Below, in pieces: positions 52,562 through 61,568 of a stretch of 64,000 bases of DNA (its first letter is position 1; every line of letters begins with the position of its first letter). Below the pieces are notes generated by a model. The model did not search any database. It was given only the letters and a program-made list of their open reading frames with translations, and was not told where the DNA came from. This stretch comes from Streptomyces sp. SDr-06 (GTDB taxonomy: Bacteria; Actinomycetota; Actinomycetes; Streptomycetales; Streptomycetaceae). The DNA lies in NCBI RefSeq assembly GCF_003324565.1, contig NZ_QOLA01000009.1, positions 186,001-250,000 of the forward strand, in the 5' to 3' direction. The translations under genes and the position numbers were made by a program.

Positions 52562-53257
52562 GTGCGACTGACCCCGACGGAGCGTGACCGGCTGCTGCTG
52601 TTCGGCGCCGCGGAACTGGCCCGGGCCCGCAGGGCCCGCGGGCTCCGGCTGAACGTGCCCGAGGCGACCGCGCTGATCGCGGACACCGTCTGCGAGGCGG
52701 CCCGCGACGGCAGGCGGCTCGCCGAGGCCGTCGCGGCGGCCCGCGCCGTGCTCGGCCCCGACGACGTGCTGCCCGGCGTGGCCGACGTGGTCACCGAGGT
52801 GCATGTGGAGGCCGTCTTCGACGACGGCTCCCGGCTCGCGGTGGTCTCCGACCCGATCGGCGGCACGGCGGGCCCCGAGGCGCCCGGCGCGCTGCTGCCC
52901 GGCGAGGGCTACGAGGAGGCCGCCCCCGCGGTGCGGCTCACCGTGACCAACACCGCCACCGTGCCGGTCTCGGTCACCTCGCACTTCCACTTCTTCGAGG
53001 CCAACCCGCGGCTCGCCTTCGACCGTGCCGCCGCCTACGGCATGCGGCTGTGCGTGCCCGCCGGGTCCTCGGTGCGGTTCGGGCCGGGCGAGAGCGCGGA
53101 GGTCGGCCTCGTCCCCCTCGGCGGCGACCGGATCGCGATCGGCTTCGCGGGCCTCGTCGACGGCCCGCTGGATGCGCCCGGCGCGCGCGAGGAGGCCCTG
53201 CGCAGGGCCGCCGCCTGCGGATACCTGGGAGCCGGCCCGAGCGAGGGAGAGAAGTGA
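52562..53257 (+). CDS. ureAB: Fused urease gamma-beta subunit (urease-like)
   Basis: A 231-residue fusion. Residues 1-100 are UreA-like (MRLTPTERDRLLLFGAAELA, LRLNVPEATALIADTVCEAA, ARDGRRLAEAVAAARAVLG), and 110-220 are UreB-like (SHFHFFEANPRLAFDRAAAYG, RLCVPAGSSVRFGPGE). Gamma-beta fusions are known in some actinobacterial and Helicobacter-type ureases. The subunit is structural. GTG 52562 follows AGGAGGTG. The stop overlaps the ureC start by one base (TGATG). No ureD, E, F or G gene lies in the window. Confidence 0.92.
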   Translation: MRLTPTERDRLLLFGAAELARARRARGLRLNVPEATALIADTVCEAARDGRRLAEAVAAARAVLGPDDVLPGVADVVTEVHVEAVFDDGSRLAVVSDPIGGTAGPEAPGALLPGEGYEEAAPAVRLTVTNTATVPVSVTSHFHFFEANPRLAFDRAAAYGMRLCVPAGSSVRFGPGESAEVGLVPLGGDRIAIGFAGLVDGPLDAPGAREEALRRAAACGYLGAGPSEGEK

Positions 53258-54939
53258 TGGACCCGTACGAGTACGCCTCGGTGCACGGCCCGCGCGCCGG
53301 TGACCGCGTCCGGCTCGGGGACTCCGGCCTCACCGTGCGGGTGGAGTCCGACGCCCAGCGGCCCGGTGACGAGTTCCTGGCGGGCTTCGGCAAGACGGCC
53401 CGCGACGGGCTGCACCTGAAGGCGGCCGCGGTCCGCGAGACCTGCGACGTCGTCATCAGCAACGTCGTCGTGATCGACGCGGTGCAGGGCATCCGCAAGG
53501 TGTCCATCGGCATCCGCGAAGGGCGGATCTGCTCCATCGGGCGGGCCGGGAACCCCGACACCCTCGACGGCGTGGACGTGGTCGTGGGCACCGGCACCTC
53601 GATCGTCTCCGGTGAGGGGCTGATCGCCACCGCCGGAGCCGTCGACACCCACGTCCACCTGCTGTCGCCGCGCATCATGGAGGCCTCGCTCGCCTCCGGC
53701 GTCACCACGATCATCGGCCAGGAGTTCGGCCCGGTGTGGGGTGTCGGCGTCAACTCGCCCTGGGCGCTGCGCAACGCGTTCGCCGCGTTCGACGCCTGGC
53801 CGGTCAACATCGGTTTCCTGGGCCGGGGTTCGTCCTCCGACGGGGCGCCCCTGGTGGAGGCGCTCGCCGAGGGCGGGGCGTGCGGGTTCAAGGTCCACGA
53901 GGACATGGGCGCGCACACCCGGGCGCTGGACACGGCGCTGCGCGTCGCCGAGGAGCACGACGTCCAGGTCGCCCTGCACAGCGACGGACTGAACGAGTGC
54001 CTCACCGTCGAGGACACCCTCAAGGTGCTCGAAGGCCGCACCATCCACGCCTTCCACATCGAGGGCTGCGGCGGCGGCCACGTACCCAACGTCCTGAAGA
54101 TGGCGGGCGTCCCGAACGTCATCGGCTCCTCCACCAACCCCACGCTGCCCTTCGGCCGGGACGCGGTCGCCGAGCACTACGGCATGATCGTCTCGGTCCA
54201 CGACCTCAAGACCGATCTGCCGGGCGACGCGGCGATGGCCCGCGACCGCATCCGGGCCGGGACCATGGGCGCCGAGGACGTGCTGCACGACCTGGGCGCC
54301 ATCGGCATCACCTCCTCCGACGCGCAGGGCATGGGCCGCGCGGGCGAGACCGTACGCCGCACCTTCGCGATGGCCGGGAAGATGAAGGCCGAACTCGGCC
54401 CGCTGGAGGGCGACGGACCCGGCGACGACAACGCGCGCGTCCTGCGCTACATGGCGAAGCTGACCATCAACCCGGCCATCGCGCACGGGCTCTCGCACGA
54501 GATCGGCTCCATCGAGGTCGGCAAGATGGCCGACATCGTGCTGTGGCGGCCCGCCTACTTCGGCGCCAAGCCGCAGATGGTCCTCAAGTCCGGCTTCCCC
54601 GCCTGGGGCGTCACGGGCGACCCCAACGCGGCCACCGACACCTGTGAACCCCTCGTGCTCGGCCCGCTGTTCGGCGCCCACGGCGCCACCCCGGCCGAGC
54701 TGTCCGTCGCCTTCGTGGCGAAGGCCGCCCTCGACCAGGGCGGCGACCAGTTGCCCACCCGCCGCCGCCGGGTCGCCGTGCGCGGCACCCGGGGCATCGG
54801 CCCGGCCGACCTCCTGCTCAACTCCCGTACCGGATCCGTCGGCGTGGACGGCCGCACCGGGCTCGTCACCCTCGACGGGGACCCGCTGCGCTCCGAACCG
54901 GCCGACTCCGTCTCCCTCAACCGCCTCTACTTCCTGTAA
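53257..54939 (+). CDS. ureC: Urease-like alpha subunit with altered active-site flap
   Basis: A 560-residue amidohydrolase. All nickel ligands align with Klebsiella urease: His132 and His134 (DTHVH), carbamylated Lys212 (GFKVHED), His241, His267 (FHIEG) and Asp355 (SSDAQGMGR). His315 matches catalytic His320. However, the flap motif CHH is V314-H315-D316, so the flap cysteine is valine. The loop after GPVWG is about four residues shorter than the canonical one that carries the urea-contacting alanine, and Ala363 is glycine. So the metal centre looks functional but the substrate pocket is different. No UreDEFG is nearby. The gene is coupled to ureAB and lies 11 bases before agmatine deiminase. 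Confidence 0.9.
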   Translation: MDPYEYASVHGPRAGDRVRLGDSGLTVRVESDAQRPGDEFLAGFGKTARDGLHLKAAAVRETCDVVISNVVVIDAVQGIRKVSIGIREGRICSIGRAGNPDTLDGVDVVVGTGTSIVSGEGLIATAGAVDTHVHLLSPRIMEASLASGVTTIIGQEFGPVWGVGVNSPWALRNAFAAFDAWPVNIGFLGRGSSSDGAPLVEALAEGGACGFKVHEDMGAHTRALDTALRVAEEHDVQVALHSDGLNECLTVEDTLKVLEGRTIHAFHIEGCGGGHVPNVLKMAGVPNVIGSSTNPTLPFGRDAVAEHYGMIVSVHDLKTDLPGDAAMARDRIRAGTMGAEDVLHDLGAIGITSSDAQGMGRAGETVRRTFAMAGKMKAELGPLEGDGPGDDNARVLRYMAKLTINPAIAHGLSHEIGSIEVGKMADIVLWRPAYFGAKPQMVLKSGFPAWGVTGDPNAATDTCEPLVLGPLFGAHGATPAELSVAFVAKAALDQGGDQLPTRRRRVAVRGTRGIGPADLLLNSRTGSVGVDGRTGLVTLDGDPLRSEPADSVSLNRLYFL

Positions 54940-54950
54940 GGACCACCCTG

Positions 54951-55988
54951 ATGTCTGCTGCCGCCGACGGCTTCCGCATGCCCGCCGAGTGGGCCCCGCA
55001 CGAGCGGACCTGGATGGCCTGGCCGGGCCCCAACGTCACCTTCCCGAACGAGACCGAGCTCGCCCGGTCCCGCGCCGCCTGGGCCGCGGTCGCCCGCGCG
55101 GTACGCCGCTTCGAACCGGTCACCATGGTGGTCGGACCCGGCCAGGCCGAAGGGGCCCGCGCGCTGCTCGGCCCCGACATCGAGCTCGTCGAGCGCGAAC
55201 TCGACGACGCCTGGATGCGGGACATCGGCCCCACCTTCCTCACCGACGGCACGGGCCAACTGGCCGCCGTGGACTGGACGTTCAACGGCTGGGGCGCGCA
55301 GGACTGGGCGACCTGGGAGCACGACGCGAAGATCGGCGCGCACGTCTCGGACCTGGCCGGGGCGCGCACGTACACCTCGCGCCTGGTCAACGAGGGCGGC
55401 GCGATCCACGTGGACGGCGAGGGCACGGTGCTGCTCACCGAGACCGTCCAGCTCGGACCCGAGCGCAACCCCGACTGGACGCGGGAGGAGGTCGAGACCG
55501 AGATCCACGCCATGCTCGGCACCCGCAAGGCCATCTGGTTGCGGCGCGGCCTGACCGCCGACTACCCGCCGCACGGCTACGGCACGCTCGGCCACGTCGA
55601 CATCGTGGCCGCCTTCGCCCGGCCCGGCGTCGTGGTCGCCCACACCCAGCCCGACCCGGCCCACCCCGACCACGAGCTCTGCAAGGAGAACGTGGCCCTG
55701 CTCCGCTCCCAGACCGACGCCCGCGGCCGCTCCCTCGACGTCGTGGAGATCCCCGCGCCGACGGTGGTCGCGGACGAGGAGGGCTGGGTGGACTACTCCT
55801 ACATCAACCACTACCTGTGCAACGGCGGCGTGGTCCTGTGCGCCTTCGACGACCCGCGCGACGAGAACGCCGCGGGCATCTTCCGCCGCCTGTTCCCCGA
55901 CCGCACGGTGACCCTGGTCGACGCCCGCACGATCTTCGCGGGCGGCGGCGGAATCCACTGCATCACACAGCAGCAGCCGAGGGTATGA
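54951..55988 (+). CDS. aguA: Agmatine deiminase
   Basis: A 345-residue member of the peptidyl-arginine-deiminase family. Agmatine deiminase converts agmatine to N-carbamoylputrescine and ammonia. Catalytic parts are seen: DDAWMRDIGPTF, NEGGAIHVDGEGTVL, GHVDIVAAFARPGVV, and nucleophile Cys337 in AGGGGIHCITQQQP. Length is slightly below the usual 360-370. It lies 11 bases after ureC, so the two are probably made together. N-carbamoylputrescine is a substituted urea, which may be relevant to its neighbour. No aguB is seen in the window. Confidence 0.93.
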   Translation: MSAAADGFRMPAEWAPHERTWMAWPGPNVTFPNETELARSRAAWAAVARAVRRFEPVTMVVGPGQAEGARALLGPDIELVERELDDAWMRDIGPTFLTDGTGQLAAVDWTFNGWGAQDWATWEHDAKIGAHVSDLAGARTYTSRLVNEGGAIHVDGEGTVLLTETVQLGPERNPDWTREEVETEIHAMLGTRKAIWLRRGLTADYPPHGYGTLGHVDIVAAFARPGVVVAHTQPDPAHPDHELCKENVALLRSQTDARGRSLDVVEIPAPTVVADEEGWVDYSYINHYLCNGGVVLCAFDDPRDENAAGIFRRLFPDRTVTLVDARTIFAGGGGIHCITQQQPRV

Positions 55989-56074
55989 CGCGGTCGGCCG
56001 CGCGGGCTCGCCATCTCCTGGTGACCACGGGCCGCGTGGCCCGGCCGGGGCGGGGGATCAGGTAGAACATACGG

Positions 56075-56689
56075 GTGAACGCATCCCGCCGCCGTAACAC
56101 CGCCCCGCCCCGCGAGGAGGTGCTCGTCGCCGCCATGGGCACCATCGCCGAGCGCGGGCTCGACGGGCTCACCATGGCCGGGCTCGGGCGGGAGGTCGGG
56201 ATGTCCAGCGGGCATCTGCTCTACTACTTCCGCTCCAAGGACGAGCTGCTGCTCCAGACCCTGGAGTGGAGCGAGGGGCGGCTCGGGGACGAGCGGCGCG
56301 CGCTGCTCGCCCGGCCCGGCACCGTCCGCGAGCGCCTGGACGCCTACACCGACCTCTACGTCCCCGACGGGCCCCGCGACCCGCACTGGATCCTGTGGCT
56401 CGAGGTCTGGAACCGCTCGCAGAACGCCGATGTCACCGCCCGCGCCCGGCAGGCCGCCATCGAGGGCGCCTGGCACCGCGACCTGGTCGCGATAGTCGCC
56501 GAGGGCGTCTCGCGCGGCGAGTTCCGCCCGGTGGACGCCGACCGCTTCGCGACCCGGCTGCGCGCCCTGCTCGACGGCTTCAGCGTGCATGTGGCGGTCG
56601 GTCTGCCCGGTACCGGACGGGCCCAAGTCCTCGATCACGTGAGGGAGTTCGTGGACGAGTCGCTCATGCGGGGAACGCAACGCACGTAA
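56075..56689 (+). CDS. TetR-family regulator of the urease-like/agmatine locus
   Basis: A 204-residue repressor. The helix-turn-helix is AAMGTIAERGLDGLTMAGLG then REVGMSSGHLLYYFRSKDEL. The C-terminal domain resembles that of BetI-like repressors (WLEVWNRSQNADVTARARQAA). No ribosome site is seen; TAGAAC at 56063-56068, six bases ahead of GTG 56075, suggests a leaderless message. It follows agmatine deiminase by 86 bases and precedes an MHS transporter. It is the best candidate to bind the palindromes at 52461 and 52530, by position only. Confidence 0.9.
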   Translation: MNASRRRNTAPPREEVLVAAMGTIAERGLDGLTMAGLGREVGMSSGHLLYYFRSKDELLLQTLEWSEGRLGDERRALLARPGTVRERLDAYTDLYVPDGPRDPHWILWLEVWNRSQNADVTARARQAAIEGAWHRDLVAIVAEGVSRGEFRPVDADRFATRLRALLDGFSVHVAVGLPGTGRAQVLDHVREFVDESLMRGTQRT

Positions 56690-56754
56690 GTAGGCCCGAT
56701 CGTTGCGCCCGCACGCCTTGTCGGCCGCGCGGGCCTGCGCCAACGTGAGCGTCC

Positions 56755-58068
56755 ATGGGACGAGAGCACTGGAAGAAGATCTGGGTCGGTTCGGCCGGCA
56801 ACATGGTCGAGTGGTTCGACTGGTTCGTGTACGCCACGTTCGCCGTGTACTTCGCGGACGCGTTCTTCCCGAAGGGCAACGAGACCGCCAACCTCATGAA
56901 CACCATGGGGATCTTCGCGGTCGGCTTCTTCATGCGGCCGGTCGGCGGCTGGCTGCTCGGCCGGATCGGTGACCGCAGGGGCCGCAAGGCGGCCCTCACC
57001 CTGACCGTCACCCTGATGTCCGCCTCCGCGATCCTGATCGCCGTCGCCCCCACGTACGCGGTCGCCGGATACGGGGGAGTGGCCGTTCTCCTGGTGGCCC
57101 GGCTCCTGCAAGGGCTCTCCGTCGGCGGTGAGTACGCGGCCAGTGCCACCTACCTCACCGAGGCGTCCGACCCGAAGAAGCGCGGCTTCGCCTCCAGCTT
57201 CCAGTACGTGTCGATGACCGCGGGCCAGCTCCTCGGCCTCGGCCTCCAGATCGTCATGCAGCGCAACCTCTCGGACGCGGCCCTGCACAGCTGGGGCTGG
57301 CGCGTCCCCTTCATCGTGGGCGCGCTCGGCGCGGCCGTCGTCTTCTACCTGCGCCGCTCCATGCTGGAGACCGAGGTGTACGAGGAATCCGGCGCGGCCC
57401 GGGACGAGGACCGGGGCACCCTGAAGGCGCTGTGGGCGCACAAGCGCGAGGCGCTCCTGGTCATGGCGCTCACCATGGGCGGCACGGTGGCGTACTACAC
57501 GTACACGACATACCTGACGAAGTTCCTGTCCAAGAGCGCGGGCATGGACAAGTCGACCGCCTCGCTCGTCAGCTTCTGCGCGCTGTTCGTGTTCATGTGC
57601 CTGCAACCGGCGGCGGGCGCGCTGTCCGACCGGATCGGGCGCCGCCCGCTCCTGATCACCTTCGCGGTCGGCTCCACCTTCCTGACCGTGCCGATCATGA
57701 CGATGCTCAAGCACGCGGGCACCTTCTGGCCGGCCTTCGGCCTGGCCCTGCTCGCCCTGGTCGTGGTCACCGGCTACACCTCGATCAACGCCTGTGTGAA
57801 GGCCGAGCTCTTCCCCACCGGCATCCGCGCCCTCGGCGTCGCGCTGCCGTACGCCATCGCCAACGCCCTGTTCGGCGGGACGGCCGAGTACGTGGCGCTC
57901 TGGTTCAAGCAGGCGGGCATCGAGTCCGGCTTCTACTGGTACGTGGCGGGCTGCGCCGCGGTGTCGCTGGTCGTGTACGTGACCATGCGCGAGACGCGCG
58001 ACATCGATCTCAACCGGGTCAAGGACGCGCCCCCGGCGGAGCGGGCCCAGCCGGTCGCCTCGAAATAG
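56755..58068 (+). CDS. MHS-family metabolite:proton symporter
   Basis: A 437-residue major facilitator of the metabolite:H+ symporter type (KgtP/ProP relatives), 12 membrane helices. The N-terminal motif VGSAGNMVEWFDWFVYATFA is diagnostic. GRIGDRRGRKAALTLTVTLM is motif A, LLQGLSVGGEYAASATYLTE is the middle signature, and SDRIGRRPLL is the second motif A. Members carry dicarboxylates, betaines or amino acids. It may import a substrate for the upstream genes. ATG 56755 lies 65 bases after the TetR stop. Confidence 0.92.
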   Translation: MGREHWKKIWVGSAGNMVEWFDWFVYATFAVYFADAFFPKGNETANLMNTMGIFAVGFFMRPVGGWLLGRIGDRRGRKAALTLTVTLMSASAILIAVAPTYAVAGYGGVAVLLVARLLQGLSVGGEYAASATYLTEASDPKKRGFASSFQYVSMTAGQLLGLGLQIVMQRNLSDAALHSWGWRVPFIVGALGAAVVFYLRRSMLETEVYEESGAARDEDRGTLKALWAHKREALLVMALTMGGTVAYYTYTTYLTKFLSKSAGMDKSTASLVSFCALFVFMCLQPAAGALSDRIGRRPLLITFAVGSTFLTVPIMTMLKHAGTFWPAFGLALLALVVVTGYTSINACVKAELFPTGIRALGVALPYAIANALFGGTAEYVALWFKQAGIESGFYWYVAGCAAVSLVVYVTMRETRDIDLNRVKDAPPAERAQPVASK

Positions 58069-58141
58069 TGCAGGTCGCGGGAGGCGCCCGGATGGTGAGA
58101 CCCCACCTCCGGGTCCTGGACCCATGTGGCAGACTGCCAGC

Positions 58142-58198
58142 GTGCTCGCTTCCGACATGATTATGGACAGCAGCGCGCCGGTCCGCAGTGATCGCTGA
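58142..58198 (+). CDS. Possible cimA leader peptide
   Basis: A short ORF with GTG 58142 gives MLASDMIMDSSAPVRSDR (18 aa). CAGACT at 58130-58135 could be the -10 of a leaderless start. It holds Leu, Ile and Val codons once or twice and ends 51 bases before a terminator. Weaker than the ilvB leader; ATG 58124 in the same frame is an alternative start. Confidence 0.4.
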   Translation: MLASDMIMDSSAPVRSDR

Positions 58199-58248
58199 AC
58201 CGTGGCACCACCCGCGGCAGCCCTCATCGTGCCCCAGACCCGCGCGCA

Positions 58249-58276
58249 GACCTCTCGCACCCGCGAGGGGTCTTTT
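58249..58276 (+). terminator. Attenuator-like terminator upstream of cimA
   Basis: GACCTCTCGC (58249-58258) pairs with GCGAGGGGTC (58263-58272) with one G-U wobble, then TTTT. It lies 100 bases before cimA and 180 after the MHS gene. Its form is close to the ilvB attenuator. It could simply end the MHS transcript. Confidence 0.65.
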
Positions 58277-58375
58277 CGTTTACCGGCCCCACCCGGGCCG
58301 GGGCGAGGAGCGCGGCGACGGGGGCAAGTGGAGCCATGAGTTCGGAGCCACTCACCCGACAGGAGTCAGATCAGC

Positions 58376-60019
58376 ATGACGAGCAACGAGGCGAACGAAG
58401 CCGCCGAGGAGAGTCTGCTCGCCGGCCTCCCGGTCGACGACAGCTTCCATGTCTTCGACACGACGCTGCGCGACGGTGCGCAGCGTGAGGGCATCAACCT
58501 CACCGTCGCGGACAAGCTGACGATCGCCCGGCATCTGGACGAGTTCGGGGTGGGCTTCATCGAGGGTGGCTGGCCCGGTGCCAATCCGCGTGACACGGAG
58601 TTCTTCGCGCGGGCCCGTCAGGAGATCAGCTTCCGCAATGCCCAGCTCGTGGCCTTTGGTGCGACTCGCCGTGCGGGTGGCCGGGCTGCCGAGGACCCGC
58701 AGGTGCGGGCCCTGCTGGCATCGGGCGCCCCGGTGATCACGCTGGTCGCCAAGGCACACGACCGGCATGTCGAGCTGGCGCTGCGCACCACCTTGGACGA
58801 GAACCTGGAGATGGTCCGCGACACCGTCACCCACCTGCGTGAGCAGGGCCGCCGGGTCTTCGTGGACTGTGAGCACTTCTTCGACGGGTACAAGGCGAAC
58901 CCGGAGTACGCCAAGGCCGTCGTGCGCGCCGCCAGTGAGTCCGGCGCCGACGTCGTCATCCTGTGCGACACCAACGGCGGCATGCTCCCCGCCCAGATCC
59001 AGGCCGTCGTCGCCACCGTGCTCGCCGACACCGGCGCCCGGCTGGGCATCCACGCCCAGGACGACACGGGGTGCGCGGTCGCCAACACGCTGGCCGCGGT
59101 CGACGCGGGCGCCACCCACGTCCAGTGCACCGCCAACGGCTACGGCGAGCGCGTCGGCAACGCCAACCTGTTCCCCGTGGTCGCCGCCCTGGAGCTCAAG
59201 TACGGCAAGTCCGTGCTGCCCAAGGGCGCGCTCGCCGAGATGACCCGGATCTCGCACGCCATCGCCGAGGTGGTCAACCTCGCGCCCTCCACGCACCAGC
59301 CCTACGTCGGCGTCTCCGCCTTCGCCCACAAGGCGGGCCTGCACGCCTCCGCGATCAAGGTCGACCCCGATCTCTACCAGCACATCGACCCGGGCCTGGT
59401 CGGCAACCACATCCGGATGCTGGTCTCCGACATGGCCGGGCGCGCCTCCATCGAGCTCAAGGGCAAGGAACTCGGCGTCGACCTCGGCACCGACCGCGAG
59501 GTCGTCGCCCGGGTCGTGGAGCGGGTCAAGGCCCGCGAACTCCAGGGCTACACCTACGAGGCCGCCGACGCCTCCTTCGAACTGCTGCTGCGCGACGAGG
59601 TCGAGGGCGGCCCGCGCGACTACTTCCGCATCGAGTCGTACCAGGCGATCATCGAGACGCTCAAGGACGGCACCCACGCCAACGGCGCCACCGTGAAGTT
59701 CTGGGTCGGCGGCGAGCGCATCATCGTCACCGCCGAGGGCAACGGCCCGGTCAACGCGATGGACTCCGCGCTGCTCCAGGGCCTGGAGCGGTTCTACCCG
59801 CAGGTCGCCAAGTTCGAGCTGGTGGACTACAAGGTCCGCACCCTGGAGGGCAAGCACGGCACCGCCTCCACCACCCGCGTCCTGATCACCACCACGGACG
59901 GCACGGGCGAGTGGACGACGGTCGGCGCCGGCCCCAACGTCATCGCCGCCTCCTGGGAGGCCCTCCAGGACGCCTACACCTACGGTCTGCTCCGGGCCGG
60001 AACCCAGCCGCAGCGCTGA
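58376..60019 (+). CDS. cimA: (R)-citramalate synthase
   Basis: A 547-residue member of the isopropylmalate/citramalate synthase family. It condenses pyruvate and acetyl-CoA to citramalate, a threonine-independent route to 2-ketobutyrate for isoleucine. FDTTLRDGAQREGINLTVADK holds the metal and catalytic residues, IHAQDDTGCAVANTLAAVDA the HxH region, and VQCTANGYGERVGNANL the third. The C-terminal third is the regulatory (LeuA dimer) domain. The type is the ~540-residue CimA rather than LeuA. AGGAGT precedes ATG 58376. Confidence 0.94.
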   Translation: MTSNEANEAAEESLLAGLPVDDSFHVFDTTLRDGAQREGINLTVADKLTIARHLDEFGVGFIEGGWPGANPRDTEFFARARQEISFRNAQLVAFGATRRAGGRAAEDPQVRALLASGAPVITLVAKAHDRHVELALRTTLDENLEMVRDTVTHLREQGRRVFVDCEHFFDGYKANPEYAKAVVRAASESGADVVILCDTNGGMLPAQIQAVVATVLADTGARLGIHAQDDTGCAVANTLAAVDAGATHVQCTANGYGERVGNANLFPVVAALELKYGKSVLPKGALAEMTRISHAIAEVVNLAPSTHQPYVGVSAFAHKAGLHASAIKVDPDLYQHIDPGLVGNHIRMLVSDMAGRASIELKGKELGVDLGTDREVVARVVERVKARELQGYTYEAADASFELLLRDEVEGGPRDYFRIESYQAIIETLKDGTHANGATVKFWVGGERIIVTAEGNGPVNAMDSALLQGLERFYPQVAKFELVDYKVRTLEGKHGTASTTRVLITTTDGTGEWTTVGAGPNVIAASWEALQDAYTYGLLRAGTQPQR

Positions 60020-60026
60020 CCGCGCG

Positions 60027-60055
60027 CCGGGGGAGCGGGCTCCGCGCTCCCCCGG
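60027..60055 (+). terminator. Hairpin after cimA
   Basis: CCGGGGGAGCG (60027-60037) pairs with CGCTCCCCCGG (60045-60055), perfect 11-bp stem, seven bases after the stop. Confidence 0.75.
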
Positions 60056-60139
60056 GCCCCGTCCGCGGCAAAGACGCGGCACCCCGAGCGCTCCACCCCG
60101 TATGTCCGTTTCCGAGCGGCCTCGGGTAGCGTCGGGACC

Positions 60140-61480
60140 ATGAGGCTCAGGGTTTTGACCGCACTCTCCGCCGTAGCGCTCGCCGCGCTGGTCACGGCGG
60201 GCCCCGCCATGGCGGCCACCGGCGCGTCCGACGTGGCCGACCAGCTCAAGAAGAGCCCGGTCTACGTGGATCCCGGGGCCGCGAACCAGCTCAGCCCGGC
60301 CCAGGCGGACGCCCTGGCCAAGAAGATCAAGGACGCCGACAAGCCGCTGTTCGTGGCCGTGCTCCCCAACAGCACCGCGTTCCCCAAGGACTCGATCCTG
60401 CGGAACCTGCGCACGGACACCGGAGTCACCGGCCTGTACGCGATCCGGCTCGGTGACGCCTTCACCTCCGGCGCCGACAGCAAGGTCATGTCCAGGCAGG
60501 CCGTGCAGAACCTGAACAGCGCCGTGCGCGCCCCCGGCACCGGCGGCGACGCGGCGACCCAGCTCAACGCGTTCGTCGACGGGGCGCTCCCGCAGATGAA
60601 GGGCCACGCCCCGGCCTCGTGGGGTGGCGGCTCCGGCTCCGGCGGCGGCGTGAACACCGGCGCGCTCGTCGGCGTGGGCGCGGTGGTCGTGGCGGGCGGC
60701 GCGGGTGCCTACGCCCTGGTCCGGCGCAACCGCAGGAAGAAGGCCGAGGAGGAGCGGGCCGCGCTCCAGCGCCTCCAGGTCGTCGTCGACGAGGACATCA
60801 CCGCCTTCGGCGAGGAGCTCGACCGGCTCGACTTCCACCCGGCCGAGGCCGGCGCCGACGACGCGATGCGCGCCGACTACGAGCGCGCGCTCGACGCGTA
60901 CGAGACCTCCAAGTCGCTGATGGCGAAGGCCGAGCGGCCCGCCGATGTGACGGCGGTGACCCAGGCCCTGGAGGACGGCCGGTTCTCGCTCGCCACGCTC
61001 GCCGCCCGCCGCGAGCACAGACCGCTGCCCGAGCGCCGCGCCCCCTGCTTCTTCGACCCGCGCCACGGACCCTCCGTCGAGGACGCCACCTGGACCCCGG
61101 CCGGCGGCGCGCCGCGCCAGGTCCCGGTGTGCCAGGCGGACGCCACCCGGCTGCGGGACGGCCAGGACCCGATGGTCCGCGAGGTCGACACCGACCAGGG
61201 CCGCCGCCCGTACTACGACGCGGGCCCGGCCTACGGCCCCTGGGCGGGCGGCTACTTCGGCGGCGGCATGCTGCCCGGCCTGCTGGTGGGCACGATGCTC
61301 GGCTCGATGCTGTCGACCCCGGCGTACGCGGCCGACTACGGTGCCGGTTCCTACGACGCGGGCTCCGGCTTCGACGGTGGCGACGTGTCGGGCGCCGACT
61401 TCAACTCCTCCGACTTCGGCGGCGGCTGGGGCGACGGGGGCGGCGGTGACGGCGGCGGTTTCGGCGGCGGCGACTGGTGA
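60140..61480 (+). CDS. Secreted/membrane protein with Gly-rich tail
   Basis: A 446-residue protein. Sec signal (LTALSAVALAALVTAGPAMA, cleavage near residue 25), an extracytoplasmic domain (26-165) with YVDPGAANQLSPAQADALAK that recalls TPM-like domains, a Gly/Ser linker and a membrane helix at about 173-195 (GALVGVGAVVVAGGAGAYAL). A charged cytoplasmic part with a CFFDPRHGPS motif follows, and it ends in a long Gly/Asp/Ser-rich tail (GGGWGDGGGGDGGG). Tails of this type are common in Streptomyces membrane proteins. Function unknown. No clear ribosome site precedes ATG 60140. Confidence 0.85.
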   Translation: MRLRVLTALSAVALAALVTAGPAMAATGASDVADQLKKSPVYVDPGAANQLSPAQADALAKKIKDADKPLFVAVLPNSTAFPKDSILRNLRTDTGVTGLYAIRLGDAFTSGADSKVMSRQAVQNLNSAVRAPGTGGDAATQLNAFVDGALPQMKGHAPASWGGGSGSGGGVNTGALVGVGAVVVAGGAGAYALVRRNRRKKAEEERAALQRLQVVVDEDITAFGEELDRLDFHPAEAGADDAMRADYERALDAYETSKSLMAKAERPADVTAVTQALEDGRFSLATLAARREHRPLPERRAPCFFDPRHGPSVEDATWTPAGGAPRQVPVCQADATRLRDGQDPMVREVDTDQGRRPYYDAGPAYGPWAGGYFGGGMLPGLLVGTMLGSMLSTPAYAADYGAGSYDAGSGFDGGDVSGADFNSSDFGGGWGDGGGGDGGGFGGGDW

Positions 61481-61568
61481 CCCCGGCTGACCTGCCGATC
61501 GGCTGTTGACCCGCCCCGTTCCAGCGGGTGATAGTTGCGAGCCGCACATCCAGGGTTTTGGGGACACA

